Source: Candidatus Finniella inopinata
GTDB lineage: Bacteria > Pseudomonadota > Alphaproteobacteria > Paracaedibacterales > CAITNM01
Reading direction: 5' to 3'
DNA: 42,486 bases
Assembly (NCBI GenBank): GCA_945860985.1
Contig: CAMASM010000003.1
Span: 1-42,486 of the forward strand
A model generated the notes under the pieces. It worked only from the letters and a program-made list of their open reading frames with translations. It did no database searches and was not told the origin of the DNA. This document shows, piece after piece, positions 27,324-37,090 of the stretch. Both the position numbers and the translations under genes were made by a program. Within the stretch, counting starts at the first letter, position 1. Each line of letters starts with the position of its first letter.

Positions 27324-29563
27324 TAAAAATTTTATGTGCTATCTTATTGTCTTTTGGCCTTGTATATGGTGATGGGCAAAAAATTTCTCAGATTAGTATC
27401 AGCGGGAATAACCGTATTGAGAATCAAACTATACTTTCATATTTGCCGGTAAAGGTTGGGGATACGGTTGATGTCGATAAGCTTGATCAATGTTTAAAAT
27501 CATTATTTGATACTGGTTATTTTCATGATGTAAAAGTGCATCGTGAAGGATCAATTGTCGTAATTGAAGTAGAAGAAAATGCGATCATTAATAAAATTGC
27601 TTACGAAGGTAATGAAAAAATTAAAGATGCTGACTTTAAAAAAGAAATTCAGCTACGCCCTAGAGAAGTTTTGTCATATGCAAAAATTCAAGCAGCGCAG
27701 CAAAGAATTCTAGAAATTTACAGGCGTCTTGGACGTTTCAGCGCAAAAGTTGATCCAAAAATTATTCGCTTACCAGAAAATCGTATTGATTTGGTTTTTG
27801 AAATAGAAGAAGGTCCAACTACATTTATTCGTAAAGTAAATTTCCTAGGCAACAAAACATTTTCTGGTTCTCGTTTGGAAAAAGTTTTACAAAGCAAGGT
27901 TTGGCGCTGGTATCGTTTCTTTGTGAATGATGATCTTTATGATCCGGATCGCTTCCTTAACGACCAACAGGAAATCAAAAGATTTTATAATGACAATGGC
28001 TTTCCAGATATGCGCATAACTTCTGCGATTGCGGAGCTTAGCCCTGATAAAACAGCATATTTTTTAACTTTTACAATTGATGAAGGTCGTAAGTATCAGT
28101 TTGGCGATGTGAAGATTACCTCTGAAATTAAGTCGGTAGATATTGAAAAGCTTAAAGAGTGTATATTGATCGAAAAAGGTGAGAGCTATAGTGGTTTAGT
28201 AATAGATAAGTCAATTAAGGAACTTACCGAAGCATTAGGTACTATGGGTTACGCGTTTATTAACATAGAGCCAGATATTAGTAAAAATGCTGAAACTGGT
28301 GTGGCTGACATAGTATTTAACGTTAAAGAAGGTCCTAGGGTTTATATTGAAGATATTACTATAAAGGGTAACGATCGTACCCGTGATCATGTAATTAGGC
28401 GCGAGATTAGAATTCATGAAGGTGATGCTTATAACAGCAAGAAAATTAAAGATGCTGAGCGAGCTTTGAAAGATCTAGGGTATTTCAAAGAAGCGCATGT
28501 GCAACCAGAAGAAGGCTCGGCGATTGATAAAGCAAAATTGAATGTTGAGGTTGAAGAACAGAAAACTGGAGAATTAAACTTTGGTTTAGGATATTCAACG
28601 CTAGACGGCCCATTTGCTTCATTTACAGCGAAGGAACGCAACTTCCGTGGTAGTGGTCAAACAGTACGAGGCGGGACAATGATTTCTAAGAAGAGCATGG
28701 GTTGTGATGTTGGAATGGATGATCCTGCGTTTTTGGATCGTGACTTACTTGGTTCGGTGACAGTTTCAGCTAAGCAGGACAAATATTCAAGATCTCACAA
28801 AAACAACACTTTAGGTTCTAATTTTGGATTAGCTTATAGCTTGAGTGACATGTGGTGGCAGAATCTTGGCTATAACATTCGTTCCGAAAAAATTACAGGC
28901 ATTAATAGCGATGCTTCTTCAATTATGAAATCACAAGCTAAAAGTGCTACGTTGTCGGAAATAACTCAAACAATTCACTTTGGTAAGTTGGATAGTCGTA
29001 TGAACCCAACTAAAGGTTTTGATTTAAGTTATGAAACAGGCTTTGCTGGTGTTGGTGGTACTATTAAATACTTGCAACATGTTTGGGGAATAAAAGGGTA
29101 TTACCCAATAGTGAGTGAGGATTTTGTCCTAAAAGCCTCAGCTCAAACAGGTGTAATGCAAAAACTTGGAAAAACTATACGTATTGTTGATAGCTTCTCA
29201 ATGGGGTATACAGATTTGCGTGGTTTTGATTTCCAAGGTGTTGGTCCACGTGATAAGGTCACCAAAGATCCATTGAACGGTACCAGAATGTGGCGTGCTA
29301 GCGTAGAGCTTAAATTCCCATCAGGTTTGCCGGATGACTGGAAGATAAGCGGAAGCGTCTTTAATGACTGGGGTTGTTTATGGGATCCTGGACAAACAGA
29401 TGCTAATTCTGTCAGTGATAGGAAGATAAGAGCTGCAGCTGGTGTTGGTGTCTTGTGGACATCTCCGTTTGGGCCAATTGGTGTAACTTATGCTATTCCA
29501 TACATGAGTCAGAAATACGACGAAAAGAGATCTATTCAGTTGCAATTTAGCAATATGTTCTAG
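27320..29563 (+). CDS. bamA: Outer membrane assembly factor BamA
   Basis: POTRA repeats and barrel; ends in aromatic Phe (QLQFSNMF*); rseP-bamA-skp-lpxD order. Confidence 0.96.
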   Translation: MIKILCAILLSFGLVYGDGQKISQISISGNNRIENQTILSYLPVKVGDTVDVDKLDQCLKSLFDTGYFHDVKVHREGSIVVIEVEENAIINKIAYEGNEKIKDADFKKEIQLRPREVLSYAKIQAAQQRILEIYRRLGRFSAKVDPKIIRLPENRIDLVFEIEEGPTTFIRKVNFLGNKTFSGSRLEKVLQSKVWRWYRFFVNDDLYDPDRFLNDQQEIKRFYNDNGFPDMRITSAIAELSPDKTAYFLTFTIDEGRKYQFGDVKITSEIKSVDIEKLKECILIEKGESYSGLVIDKSIKELTEALGTMGYAFINIEPDISKNAETGVADIVFNVKEGPRVYIEDITIKGNDRTRDHVIRREIRIHEGDAYNSKKIKDAERALKDLGYFKEAHVQPEEGSAIDKAKLNVEVEEQKTGELNFGLGYSTLDGPFASFTAKERNFRGSGQTVRGGTMISKKSMGCDVGMDDPAFLDRDLLGSVTVSAKQDKYSRSHKNNTLGSNFGLAYSLSDMWWQNLGYNIRSEKITGINSDASSIMKSQAKSATLSEITQTIHFGKLDSRMNPTKGFDLSYETGFAGVGGTIKYLQHVWGIKGYYPIVSEDFVLKASAQTGVMQKLGKTIRIVDSFSMGYTDLRGFDFQGVGPRDKVTKDPLNGTRMWRASVELKFPSGLPDDWKISGSVFNDWGCLWDPGQTDANSVSDRKIRAAAGVGVLWTSPFGPIGVTYAIPYMSQKYDEKRSIQLQFSNMF

Positions 29564-29565
29564 AA

Positions 29566-30150
29566 ATGTTTAGGCGTTTTCTTCCATATATTTTTCATAT
29601 AATATTAGCGGCCGTAGGAATTACGGCTGCTTATTTTTTATTAAAGCCACATTACAAAACTACAGGTTTAACAATCGGTTTAATTAGCTTGGAGCGTGTG
29701 CGTGAACAAGCTAAACCGTTTCAGCAATTAGCTAAGCTGGTTGGGGAAGCTAATGCTATGGCACAAGGGCGTATTCAAGAATTAGAGAAAGAGTTACGTA
29801 AGGAATATACTGAATTTCAAGTTATGCAACAAAAGAAAAACGTTAAATCAGAAAATTTAGCAAAGCGTAAGGCAGCTTTAGATAAAAAAGTAGCAGAGAT
29901 TGATCAAGAATTTCAGCATGAGCGTGATGCGTTGAATCAAAAATTTGGAAAAATTCATATGCATATTGAAGAAGAGCTTGAGGGTATTATTCGTCAGCAT
30001 CACAAAGAACATAAGATTGATTTGTTTCTTAACACATCCACAGATAAGCAATTAGTAGCCTTGGTTGCTGATGACCAATTAAACCATACAGATGCAATTA
30101 TTGAAAAATTAAATAAACGTATTCCAGATATTCAAAAAATAGGTAAGTAG
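29566..30150 (+). CDS. OmpH/Skp-family periplasmic chaperone
   Basis: Signal anchor, coiled-coil EKELRKEYTEFQVMQQKK; located between bamA and lpxD. Confidence 0.8.
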   Translation: MFRRFLPYIFHIILAAVGITAAYFLLKPHYKTTGLTIGLISLERVREQAKPFQQLAKLVGEANAMAQGRIQELEKELRKEYTEFQVMQQKKNVKSENLAKRKAALDKKVAEIDQEFQHERDALNQKFGKIHMHIEEELEGIIRQHHKEHKIDLFLNTSTDKQLVALVADDQLNHTDAIIEKLNKRIPDIQKIGK

Positions 30151-30152
30151 CT

Positions 30153-31145
30153 ATGTTTTTTCAAAAGTCACCAGCAATTACTGTTCAAGAGCTGGCCAAA
30201 ATGATTGGTGCTAGTTGTGAGGCTGTGGATGTATTCGTAGAAAATGTTGGTCCACTTGATAATCTGCCTAAGAATGTTCTGGCTTGTTACCACAATTCAA
30301 AGTATAAAAATTCTTTGATAGATGCTAAACATGGGTTTTGCATATTGAAAGAAGAAGATAGGCACCTTTTGCCGAAAGGGCTTGTAGGGTTGTTTTCTCC
30401 TACTCCATATCGTGCATTTGGCAAGGCTGCTTTGTATTTTTATCCACTGCCAAAATCAACAGGTGAAATTTCTAATTTAGCAAGTATTCACCCAACTTCT
30501 TTAATAGGAAAAAATTGCCAAGTAGAACCTTTTGCAGTAATTGGAGCTCATGCGAAAATTGGTGAAAATACAATTATTCGTAGTCATTGTATGGTTGGTG
30601 AGCGTACAGAAATTGGTAAGGATAGTTTGCTTGAATATGGTGTAACCATAACTAGCTGTATTGCAGGGGATAGGTTGTATATAAAGCCTGGTGCCAAAAT
30701 TGGTCAATCAGGGTTTGGTTTTCATATGGATGAACGTGGTCATTTTGATATACCTCAAGTAGGTTGCGTGCGCATTGGTAACGACGTGCAAATCGGAGCA
30801 AATACAACCATTGATCGTGGTAGCCAACACGACACCATTATTGGTAATTTCTGTAGAATCGATAATTTGGTGCAAATTGCCCATAACGTCGAGTTGGGTG
30901 ATGGGTGTGTGATTGTTTCTCAAGTGGGTATTGCTGGTAGTGCTAAACTTGGTAAGTTTGTAATTGCAGCGGGCCAAGTAGGTATTGCTGGGCACTTAAA
31001 TATTAGCGATGGTGTTAAGATTGCAGCACAAAGTGGTTTAATGCGAGATGTTGGGCCAGGGGAAACCGTGGCTGGTTCACCGGCTATACCAGTACGTGAA
31101 TGGCACAAGCAGACAATTGCAATACAAAGACTTATTAAGAAATAA
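30153..31145 (+). CDS. lpxD: UDP-3-O-acylglucosamine N-acyltransferase
   Basis: Left-handed beta-helix hexapeptides (IGKNCQVEPFAVIGAHAKIGENT...), AHNVELGDGCVIVSQVGIAGSAKLG. Confidence 0.95.
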   Translation: MFFQKSPAITVQELAKMIGASCEAVDVFVENVGPLDNLPKNVLACYHNSKYKNSLIDAKHGFCILKEEDRHLLPKGLVGLFSPTPYRAFGKAALYFYPLPKSTGEISNLASIHPTSLIGKNCQVEPFAVIGAHAKIGENTIIRSHCMVGERTEIGKDSLLEYGVTITSCIAGDRLYIKPGAKIGQSGFGFHMDERGHFDIPQVGCVRIGNDVQIGANTTIDRGSQHDTIIGNFCRIDNLVQIAHNVELGDGCVIVSQVGIAGSAKLGKFVIAAGQVGIAGHLNISDGVKIAAQSGLMRDVGPGETVAGSPAIPVREWHKQTIAIQRLIKK

Positions 31146-31160
31146 TTTTAAAAGTTTGAG

Positions 31161-31751
31161 CTATAGGCCAAAATCATCTTTAAAACTATTTTTAAGGGCT
31201 AAAGGCAAAACTGTTTCAAAAGTGTAATGAGAGTTGTTAATGTTTAGGCTTACTTCATTATTTAAAAAATCATTAACTTGCTCAGCTGAAAGTAACCATT
31301 TCAAAAAATGTACTGACGAAGTTTTTTGATCGGATTCTCGATTACGCTCTGTTGTTGGGTCAATGCTAAATGCTGAAATCTTGTTGTTTTTCCAGGTGAA
31401 GCTAATATGTTGATCGATTCCAAATAGTTGTTTTAAGACTACCTGGCGGCGTATTGGGTCGTCTATTTCTATCATCATCGTTGCTGAAATTTCATAACCA
31501 TTTTGTCCGTTTACAGGCATCAAAGGGTTGTAAGCGCGAAGCTCGTCATCTATTTGGGCTTCTCCGCCTTTTTCAATGCGTAGCATTTCTTGAATTTGCC
31601 ACCAAATTGTTTGAATGTTTTCGAAATAAAATGTGATATCTGGGCCAACTGCTAAGCGACGTATTCTTTTTAAAAGCAAAATTTCCTGCTTTTTAGCCTC
31701 TCTTACACACTCGAATTCATGTAATGACAAAATATCAATACTAGTCAGCAT
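31161..31751 (-). CDS. DUF3501-family protein
   Basis: KRIRRLAVGPDITFYFENIQTIWWQIQEMLRIEKG pattern typical of DUF3501. Confidence 0.8.
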   Translation of the reverse strand: MLTSIDILSLHEFECVREAKKQEILLLKRIRRLAVGPDITFYFENIQTIWWQIQEMLRIEKGGEAQIDDELRAYNPLMPVNGQNGYEISATMMIEIDDPIRRQVVLKQLFGIDQHISFTWKNNKISAFSIDPTTERNRESDQKTSSVHFLKWLLSAEQVNDFLNNEVSLNINNSHYTFETVLPLALKNSFKDDFGL

Positions 31752-31760
31752 AAAATGGAC

Positions 31761-32837
31761 CTAACTATTCACAACAACATTAGCAATTTGTGGCAGTTGA
31801 ATTTTGCGTTCATGCAGTTGAATATGAACATGCCTGCGGAACTCTTTGCCAAACAAATCATAGGGATCAGGTAATGTGCGAATCGAACACCCAACATATG
31901 TCGCTGTTTCGGTTATTGATAATACTCCTGATAGGGTAATATCGCCAATGATAGAGCTGCCCCATTGACTGTCATCTTTTAATTTCTTAAAAATATCTTT
32001 ATACATTTCTTCAACACTCAGTATGTTAGTTTTATGACTAACAGGTACAACAATACTACAATTGGAATAATTCCGTGATAAATTAAGCAAGCTATTAATC
32101 TCTGAAAAAGACACTACTTGCATTTTGCCATTGCTATGACGGAACTCGATAGCTCTAAGAGACATGGATTCAATGGTACCAACCTGACCATTTAGCTCAA
32201 CAGTTTCTCCAACCGCAACAATACCTTCAAAAAGAGTCAAAATACCGGAAATAATGTCACGTACTAGGGTTTGTGCACCAATTGAAATTGCTAAACCCAG
32301 AACCCCAAAGCTATAGATAATTGGCATAATATCTACACCAATTTCTGTTAGCACAATTAATAAAGTAATGGATATTAATACCCAACGCAAAATTGAATTT
32401 AAAATCGGTGTAGCCGTATTGGCTAAAGACTGTTCATCAGTGTATTCACTGTAGCTATGTGTACTCTTAATTACGGAATTAACGAAACGCAAAGTAAAGC
32501 GATTAATTGTTTTCCAAAGGATAGTGAATATTACTAAAATTATGATAAGGCGCCCTAGTAGCATAAAAATGCTTAGCATCTGGTCTGCTTCAAAAATCTT
32601 TTTAATATCACCTATGTGGTAATTGCTAATGAGTTTTTGGGCAATAACATCGTCAATATCAACATCTTTCACAAATTTTGAAGCGCTTTTCATTTTTAAA
32701 TAGTCTGTGTTGGCTGTGATCACTGGTGCTTTGCCGAAACTAATTTTATTTTGTTCATTCGCTCCAGACATTATATTTTCTGGTTTTTGACCTCCGTAAA
32801 TGGCTATTATTCCAATAAAGGCAAGGATTTTCCACAT
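31761..32837 (-). CDS. MscS-family mechanosensitive channel
   Basis: GLAISIGAQTLVRDIISGILTLFEGIVAVGETVELNGQVGTIESMSLRAIEFRHSNG. Confidence 0.9.
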   Translation of the reverse strand: MWKILAFIGIIAIYGGQKPENIMSGANEQNKISFGKAPVITANTDYLKMKSASKFVKDVDIDDVIAQKLISNYHIGDIKKIFEADQMLSIFMLLGRLIIILVIFTILWKTINRFTLRFVNSVIKSTHSYSEYTDEQSLANTATPILNSILRWVLISITLLIVLTEIGVDIMPIIYSFGVLGLAISIGAQTLVRDIISGILTLFEGIVAVGETVELNGQVGTIESMSLRAIEFRHSNGKMQVVSFSEINSLLNLSRNYSNCSIVVPVSHKTNILSVEEMYKDIFKKLKDDSQWGSSIIGDITLSGVLSITETATYVGCSIRTLPDPYDLFGKEFRRHVHIQLHERKIQLPQIANVVVNS

Positions 32838-32873
32838 GATAATTGTACTGAAATTTTTTGCTATTGCGTTATT

Positions 32874-33854
32874 TTACTTGATTTTTACAATTTTACCAAA
32901 TTCAGCTTCAAGTTCGTTTGTTACTAAATCATGCAATTTTTCTGGTTCACTAAATTCCAAATTTATATTTAATACGGAAACGCTTTTCTTAAATTTTTCA
33001 GGAATTCTTAGGAAATCTTTTGCTGTAGTAATCAAATCAATTTTCCTGCGATATGATATTTTTACCAACCGTTCCAATTCAGGGATTGTGTATGGATGAT
33101 GATCAGGGAATGGGATGAAGTGTTTAACATCGAATCCATAATTTTGTAAAGTGTTGTTAAATTTTTCTGGGTACCCAAGTCCTGCAAAAGCAATTACTTG
33201 TCTTGGATTTATTGCGTCAGTTGTTTTTATATATGCACGAGTTGCGCTTAGAATTCCTTTGGGTAATGCACCATCACCAATAGCCACAACAATATTTGCT
33301 TTGCGCATTCCCCGTTGGGGAGATTCCCGTAATGGCCCCGCTGGAAATACTTTTCCATTTCCAAAACCTTGCAGTGTATCAACTACTAGCAAGCTAATGT
33401 CTTTGTGCAAAGTGTAATTTTGTAGCCCATCATCCATAATAATTACAGTTGCTCCGTGGCTAATGGCTAACTTGGCGGAAAGCACGCGGTCCTCACCTGC
33501 CCAGGTTGTTGCCTTTTCTGCAAGCAATAATGCTTCATCACCTACTTGTAAATAGTTATGCTTGTTTTGGTCAACTCGGATTGAATCTTTTACTACGGCA
33601 CCATAACCGCGACTTAAAATGTGAGGAGTATGTCCTACCTTTTTTAAAATATCAATAAGCGCTATAACGGTTGGGGTTTTACCTGCGCCACCCATTACTA
33701 AATTACCAACGCAAATTACCGGTACAGAAACTTTTTGGGTTTTAACTCGTTTTTCATGCCATAAACTAATGTATTCGTAACCCCAAGATGCAGGTAGTAA
33801 AACTCGGCTTAAAAGGTTGTTTTGGCGCCAAAATTTAGGGGTTAGAAAAAACAT
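32874..33854 (-). CDS. lpxK: Tetraacyldisaccharide 4'-kinase
   Basis: VICVGNLVMGGAGKTPTVIALIDILK, PHILSRGYG, IIMDDGLQNYTLHKDISLLVVD. Confidence 0.95.
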   Translation of the reverse strand: MFFLTPKFWRQNNLLSRVLLPASWGYEYISLWHEKRVKTQKVSVPVICVGNLVMGGAGKTPTVIALIDILKKVGHTPHILSRGYGAVVKDSIRVDQNKHNYLQVGDEALLLAEKATTWAGEDRVLSAKLAISHGATVIIMDDGLQNYTLHKDISLLVVDTLQGFGNGKVFPAGPLRESPQRGMRKANIVVAIGDGALPKGILSATRAYIKTTDAINPRQVIAFAGLGYPEKFNNTLQNYGFDVKHFIPFPDHHPYTIPELERLVKISYRRKIDLITTAKDFLRIPEKFKKSVSVLNINLEFSEPEKLHDLVTNELEAEFGKIVKIK

Positions 33855-33856
33855 TT

Positions 33857-34450
33857 TTACACTTTAAGCCTATTAAAATAAAATGGTAAAAAAACAGTAC
33901 ACATAATAATTATATCACATCCTAAGAAAATCAATAGACTATTTTTATTATAATACTGAAGATAATCAATTAAAAAAATTATAGGTGCAATTAGTAATGG
34001 TAACCATGCTAATAATAAATTTAGCGGGTTGGCCTTATAGTTTGATATTGGTACAAATATCATCAGACATGCAATGCAAGTATTTAAAAGCATCCATTGC
34101 ATTGTTATTAGTATTGTTGTTATTAATTCAAATCCAAAAAGTACAAGTAGCAAAGCCATAGGAAAAAGTGTGGTTAGCCAAACACTGAATGCTTTTGCTA
34201 AGGCATAGCTTAAGTTACTTACCCCATTAAAACGGCAATGATCATAAAAACCATCGATTAAATCTTCCTGCTGGGCACTGAACTGCTGGTACACAACAAT
34301 TACAGCACCGATCAGAATCGTCGTTAAATGTGCTAGTTCTATTCCCAAAATAGAATGAAGTATGGTAATCCACAAAAAAACAAAAGGAGCAACCAGAGCG
34401 CATTGGCCTTGGGCTAATATTGAGAGTTTGCAGATCCCATTAAACGTCAC
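33857..34450 (-). CDS. Divergent CcmB-like membrane protein (cytochrome c biogenesis ABC permease)
   Basis: About six TM; segment YQQFSAQQEDLIDGFYDHCRFNGVSNLSYALAKAFSVWLTTLFPMALLLVLFGF is colinear with CcmB F..D..dGsLE.L.lsp..l....lAK...hWl..glPl. Confidence 0.55.
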   Translation of the reverse strand: MTFNGICKLSILAQGQCALVAPFVFLWITILHSILGIELAHLTTILIGAVIVVYQQFSAQQEDLIDGFYDHCRFNGVSNLSYALAKAFSVWLTTLFPMALLLVLFGFELITTILITMQWMLLNTCIACLMIFVPISNYKANPLNLLLAWLPLLIAPIIFLIDYLQYYNKNSLLIFLGCDIIIMCTVFLPFYFNRLKV

Positions 34451-34451
34451 T

Positions 34452-36272
34452 TTAGCCTTTGCTTGATTTTTCGAATTTTTTGCGTTCGTTAGGGTCTAAA
34501 ATTGCTTTACGAATACGAATTGATTTTGGTGTAACTTCTACCCGTTCATCTTCTTCAATATAAGTAATTGCTTGCTCTAGGGTCATAATTTTTGGTGGCG
34601 TTAGGCGAATTGCTTCATCTTTTCCTGAAGCTCGCACGTTGGTAAGCTGCTTAGCTTTCAACGGGTTAACTTCCAAATCGTTATAGCGGCTGTTTTCACC
34701 AATGATCATACCCTCATAAACCTTAGTTCCTGGCACCACAAACATGATTCCGCGTTCTTCAAGCTTCCACAAAGCAAAGCTAACTACTTCACCTGTACCG
34801 TTGGAAATAAGCACTCCATTAGCCCGACCTTCTATACCGCCTTTATGGGCACCATAGCTATGGAACATACGGTTCATCACGCCAGTACCACGAGTAATCG
34901 TTAAAAATTGACCATGAAAGCCAATTAATCCACGAGAAGGTCCGTGGAAGACAATGCGAGTTTTACCGCCACCCGAAGGGAACATGTCTTTCATTCCGGC
35001 TTTGCGTAGGCTTAACGCCTCAACTACAGTACCTACGAAGTCTTCATCAACGTCGATAATAATTTCTTCAATTGGCTCTAATCGTTGGCCAGTTTCTTCA
35101 TCATTTTTATATAAAACCCGCGGACGACTAATTGATATTTCAAAACCCTCACGACGCATGGTTTCAATTAAAACTCCGAGCTGTAATTCCCCGCGTCCGG
35201 CAACTTCAAAAGCATCTTTGTCAGAAGCCTCACTAATCTTAATAGCCACGTTACCTTCTGATTCGCGCATAAGTCGGTCACGCAGGTTTCGTGAAGTAAG
35301 TTTTGTGCCTTCTTGACCAGCAAGCGGTGAATCATTAATTGAAAAGGTCATTGCTAAAGTGGGCGGGTCAATTGGTTGTGCCTTAATGGGCGTAGTCACT
35401 TCCATGGCACAAATCGTATCGGAAACGGTGCTCTTTTCAAGGCCAGCAATGGCAACAATGTCACCGGCATAGGCCTCATCAACTGCAATCCGCTCTAGCC
35501 CACGGAAGCTTAAAAGTTTAGCAATTCGCCCTTGTTCCACTTGCTCTGATGCTTGGTTAAACACGCGTATTGGCATGTTAACTTTAACGGAACCTGTTTC
35601 CACCCTCCCAGTTAAAATACGCCCCAAATACGAATCATATTCCAAGGTTGTTACCAACATCGAAAATGGCCCCTCTGCTTTTTGTTTTGGCGCTGGAACA
35701 TGTTTGACGATTTCTTCAAACATTGGAATAAGATTTTCTTGCGGTTCACCCAGTTCGCGCACGGCCCAACCATTTCGTCCTGATGCGTACAAAATAGGGA
35801 AATCTAACTGCTCATCGCTTGCATCCATGGCGACGAAAAGGTCAAAAATCTCATTTAAAACTTCTTCAGGACGCGCATCTTGACGATCAATTTTGTTGAT
35901 AACCACCATTGGTTGCAATCCTAATTTCAACGCTTTTCCAAGCACAAATTTAGTTTGTGGTAATGGCCCTTCAGCAGCATCCACTAAAATAATTACTCCG
36001 TCCACCATGCTTAAAATTCGCTCAACTTCACCACCAAAGTCAGCGTGCCCTGGAGTATCAACAATGTTAATCCGGTAATCATTCCAGCTTAAGGATGTGC
36101 ACTTTGCCAAAATAGTAATCCCACGCTCACGCTCAAGGTCATTACTATCCATAGCGCGCTCAGCCACATGCTGATTTGCGCGAAAGGTTCCGCTTTGTTT
36201 TAACATATTATCAACCAAAGTGGTCTTTCCATGGTCAACGTGAGCAATGATAGCGATATTACGAAGTTGCAT
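34452..36272 (-). CDS. typA: Translational GTPase TypA/BipA
   Basis: [56 protein letters not shown]. Confidence 0.96.
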   Translation of the reverse strand: MQLRNIAIIAHVDHGKTTLVDNMLKQSGTFRANQHVAERAMDSNDLERERGITILAKCTSLSWNDYRINIVDTPGHADFGGEVERILSMVDGVIILVDAAEGPLPQTKFVLGKALKLGLQPMVVINKIDRQDARPEEVLNEIFDLFVAMDASDEQLDFPILYASGRNGWAVRELGEPQENLIPMFEEIVKHVPAPKQKAEGPFSMLVTTLEYDSYLGRILTGRVETGSVKVNMPIRVFNQASEQVEQGRIAKLLSFRGLERIAVDEAYAGDIVAIAGLEKSTVSDTICAMEVTTPIKAQPIDPPTLAMTFSINDSPLAGQEGTKLTSRNLRDRLMRESEGNVAIKISEASDKDAFEVAGRGELQLGVLIETMRREGFEISISRPRVLYKNDEETGQRLEPIEEIIIDVDEDFVGTVVEALSLRKAGMKDMFPSGGGKTRIVFHGPSRGLIGFHGQFLTITRGTGVMNRMFHSYGAHKGGIEGRANGVLISNGTGEVVSFALWKLEERGIMFVVPGTKVYEGMIIGENSRYNDLEVNPLKAKQLTNVRASGKDEAIRLTPPKIMTLEQAITYIEEDERVEVTPKSIRIRKAILDPNERKKFEKSSKG

Positions 36273-36394
36273 TTTTAAAAACTCTATTTATAGTAAACCT
36301 GAATTATATATTTTTTAAGATGGAAATACAATTAAAAACTAATCAAGATAATATAATATGCATTATTACTATTTTTTACATAATTTCCAAAATA

Positions 36395-36409
36395 TTAACC
36401 ATCATTTAG
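36395..36409 (+). promoter_or_regulatory. CtrA-type box (one mismatch)
   Basis: TTAACCATCATTTAG, 38 nt upstream of ATG 36447; contains TTAACCAT. Confidence 0.45.
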
Positions 36410-36446
36410 TATTGTAAAATTACTGCTTTTGCGGTGGTGAGGAACA

Positions 36447-36950
36447 ATGAAAGTAAATAGCGCAATATTAATTATTTTTACGATTTTTTGTAGAGTATCT
36501 TTTTGTACTTCCCTTGATTTTGTAATTGATATAGACGATGAAAAACCCAGAGCTTGCATAAAAAATAACTGGGTTAGAGAAACAGAATTATCAGTGAATA
36601 AGAATCATATTAACAGTAGAGTAATCAGTCTGCTCTCGCGGCGGTGGTTTTGTAGAAAACTAGCTAATATTAGTGAGGTTGGGGGAAACACCTTGTTTCA
36701 TTGTAGCACTGGACTTTTTATAATTTCTGGTGGCTCTATTAGCCTTTTTCCACCTTTAACAAATTACTTTTTTTTGGCGAGTACGGTTTGTAGCGCTTTG
36801 AATTTAGTTTTAATAGGATTAGCGAGGTATTCTTCAAGTAAGGTTGAAGAAATTGAAATAGAACTTAATGCATTGGGTAAGAGAACAGGATTTTTTGTAA
36901 CAACTTTAACTCCCAAAATTACTAATGATAGAGCCAGTAGCTCAAAATAA
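36447..36950 (+). CDS. Exported two-TM paralog family, divergent member
   Basis: SP-like N-terminus; RRWFCRKLANISEVGGNTLFHCSTGLFIISGG...ASTVCSALNLVLIGLARYSSSKVEEIEIELNALGKRTGFFVTTLTPKITND. Confidence 0.75.
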   Translation: MKVNSAILIIFTIFCRVSFCTSLDFVIDIDDEKPRACIKNNWVRETELSVNKNHINSRVISLLSRRWFCRKLANISEVGGNTLFHCSTGLFIISGGSISLFPPLTNYFFLASTVCSALNLVLIGLARYSSSKVEEIEIELNALGKRTGFFVTTLTPKITNDRASSSK

Positions 36951-37090
36951 ATGGACCAATTAAAATAATGGGTTAAAACTTTTTATCCTAGTTATCGGGT
37001 CCAGCCCCAAAATTAAAAATAATAAAAATTTGACGTAGATTACGATAAAAGTATATATTTTACCAAAATAGTGTATTTTTGAAATTTAAA

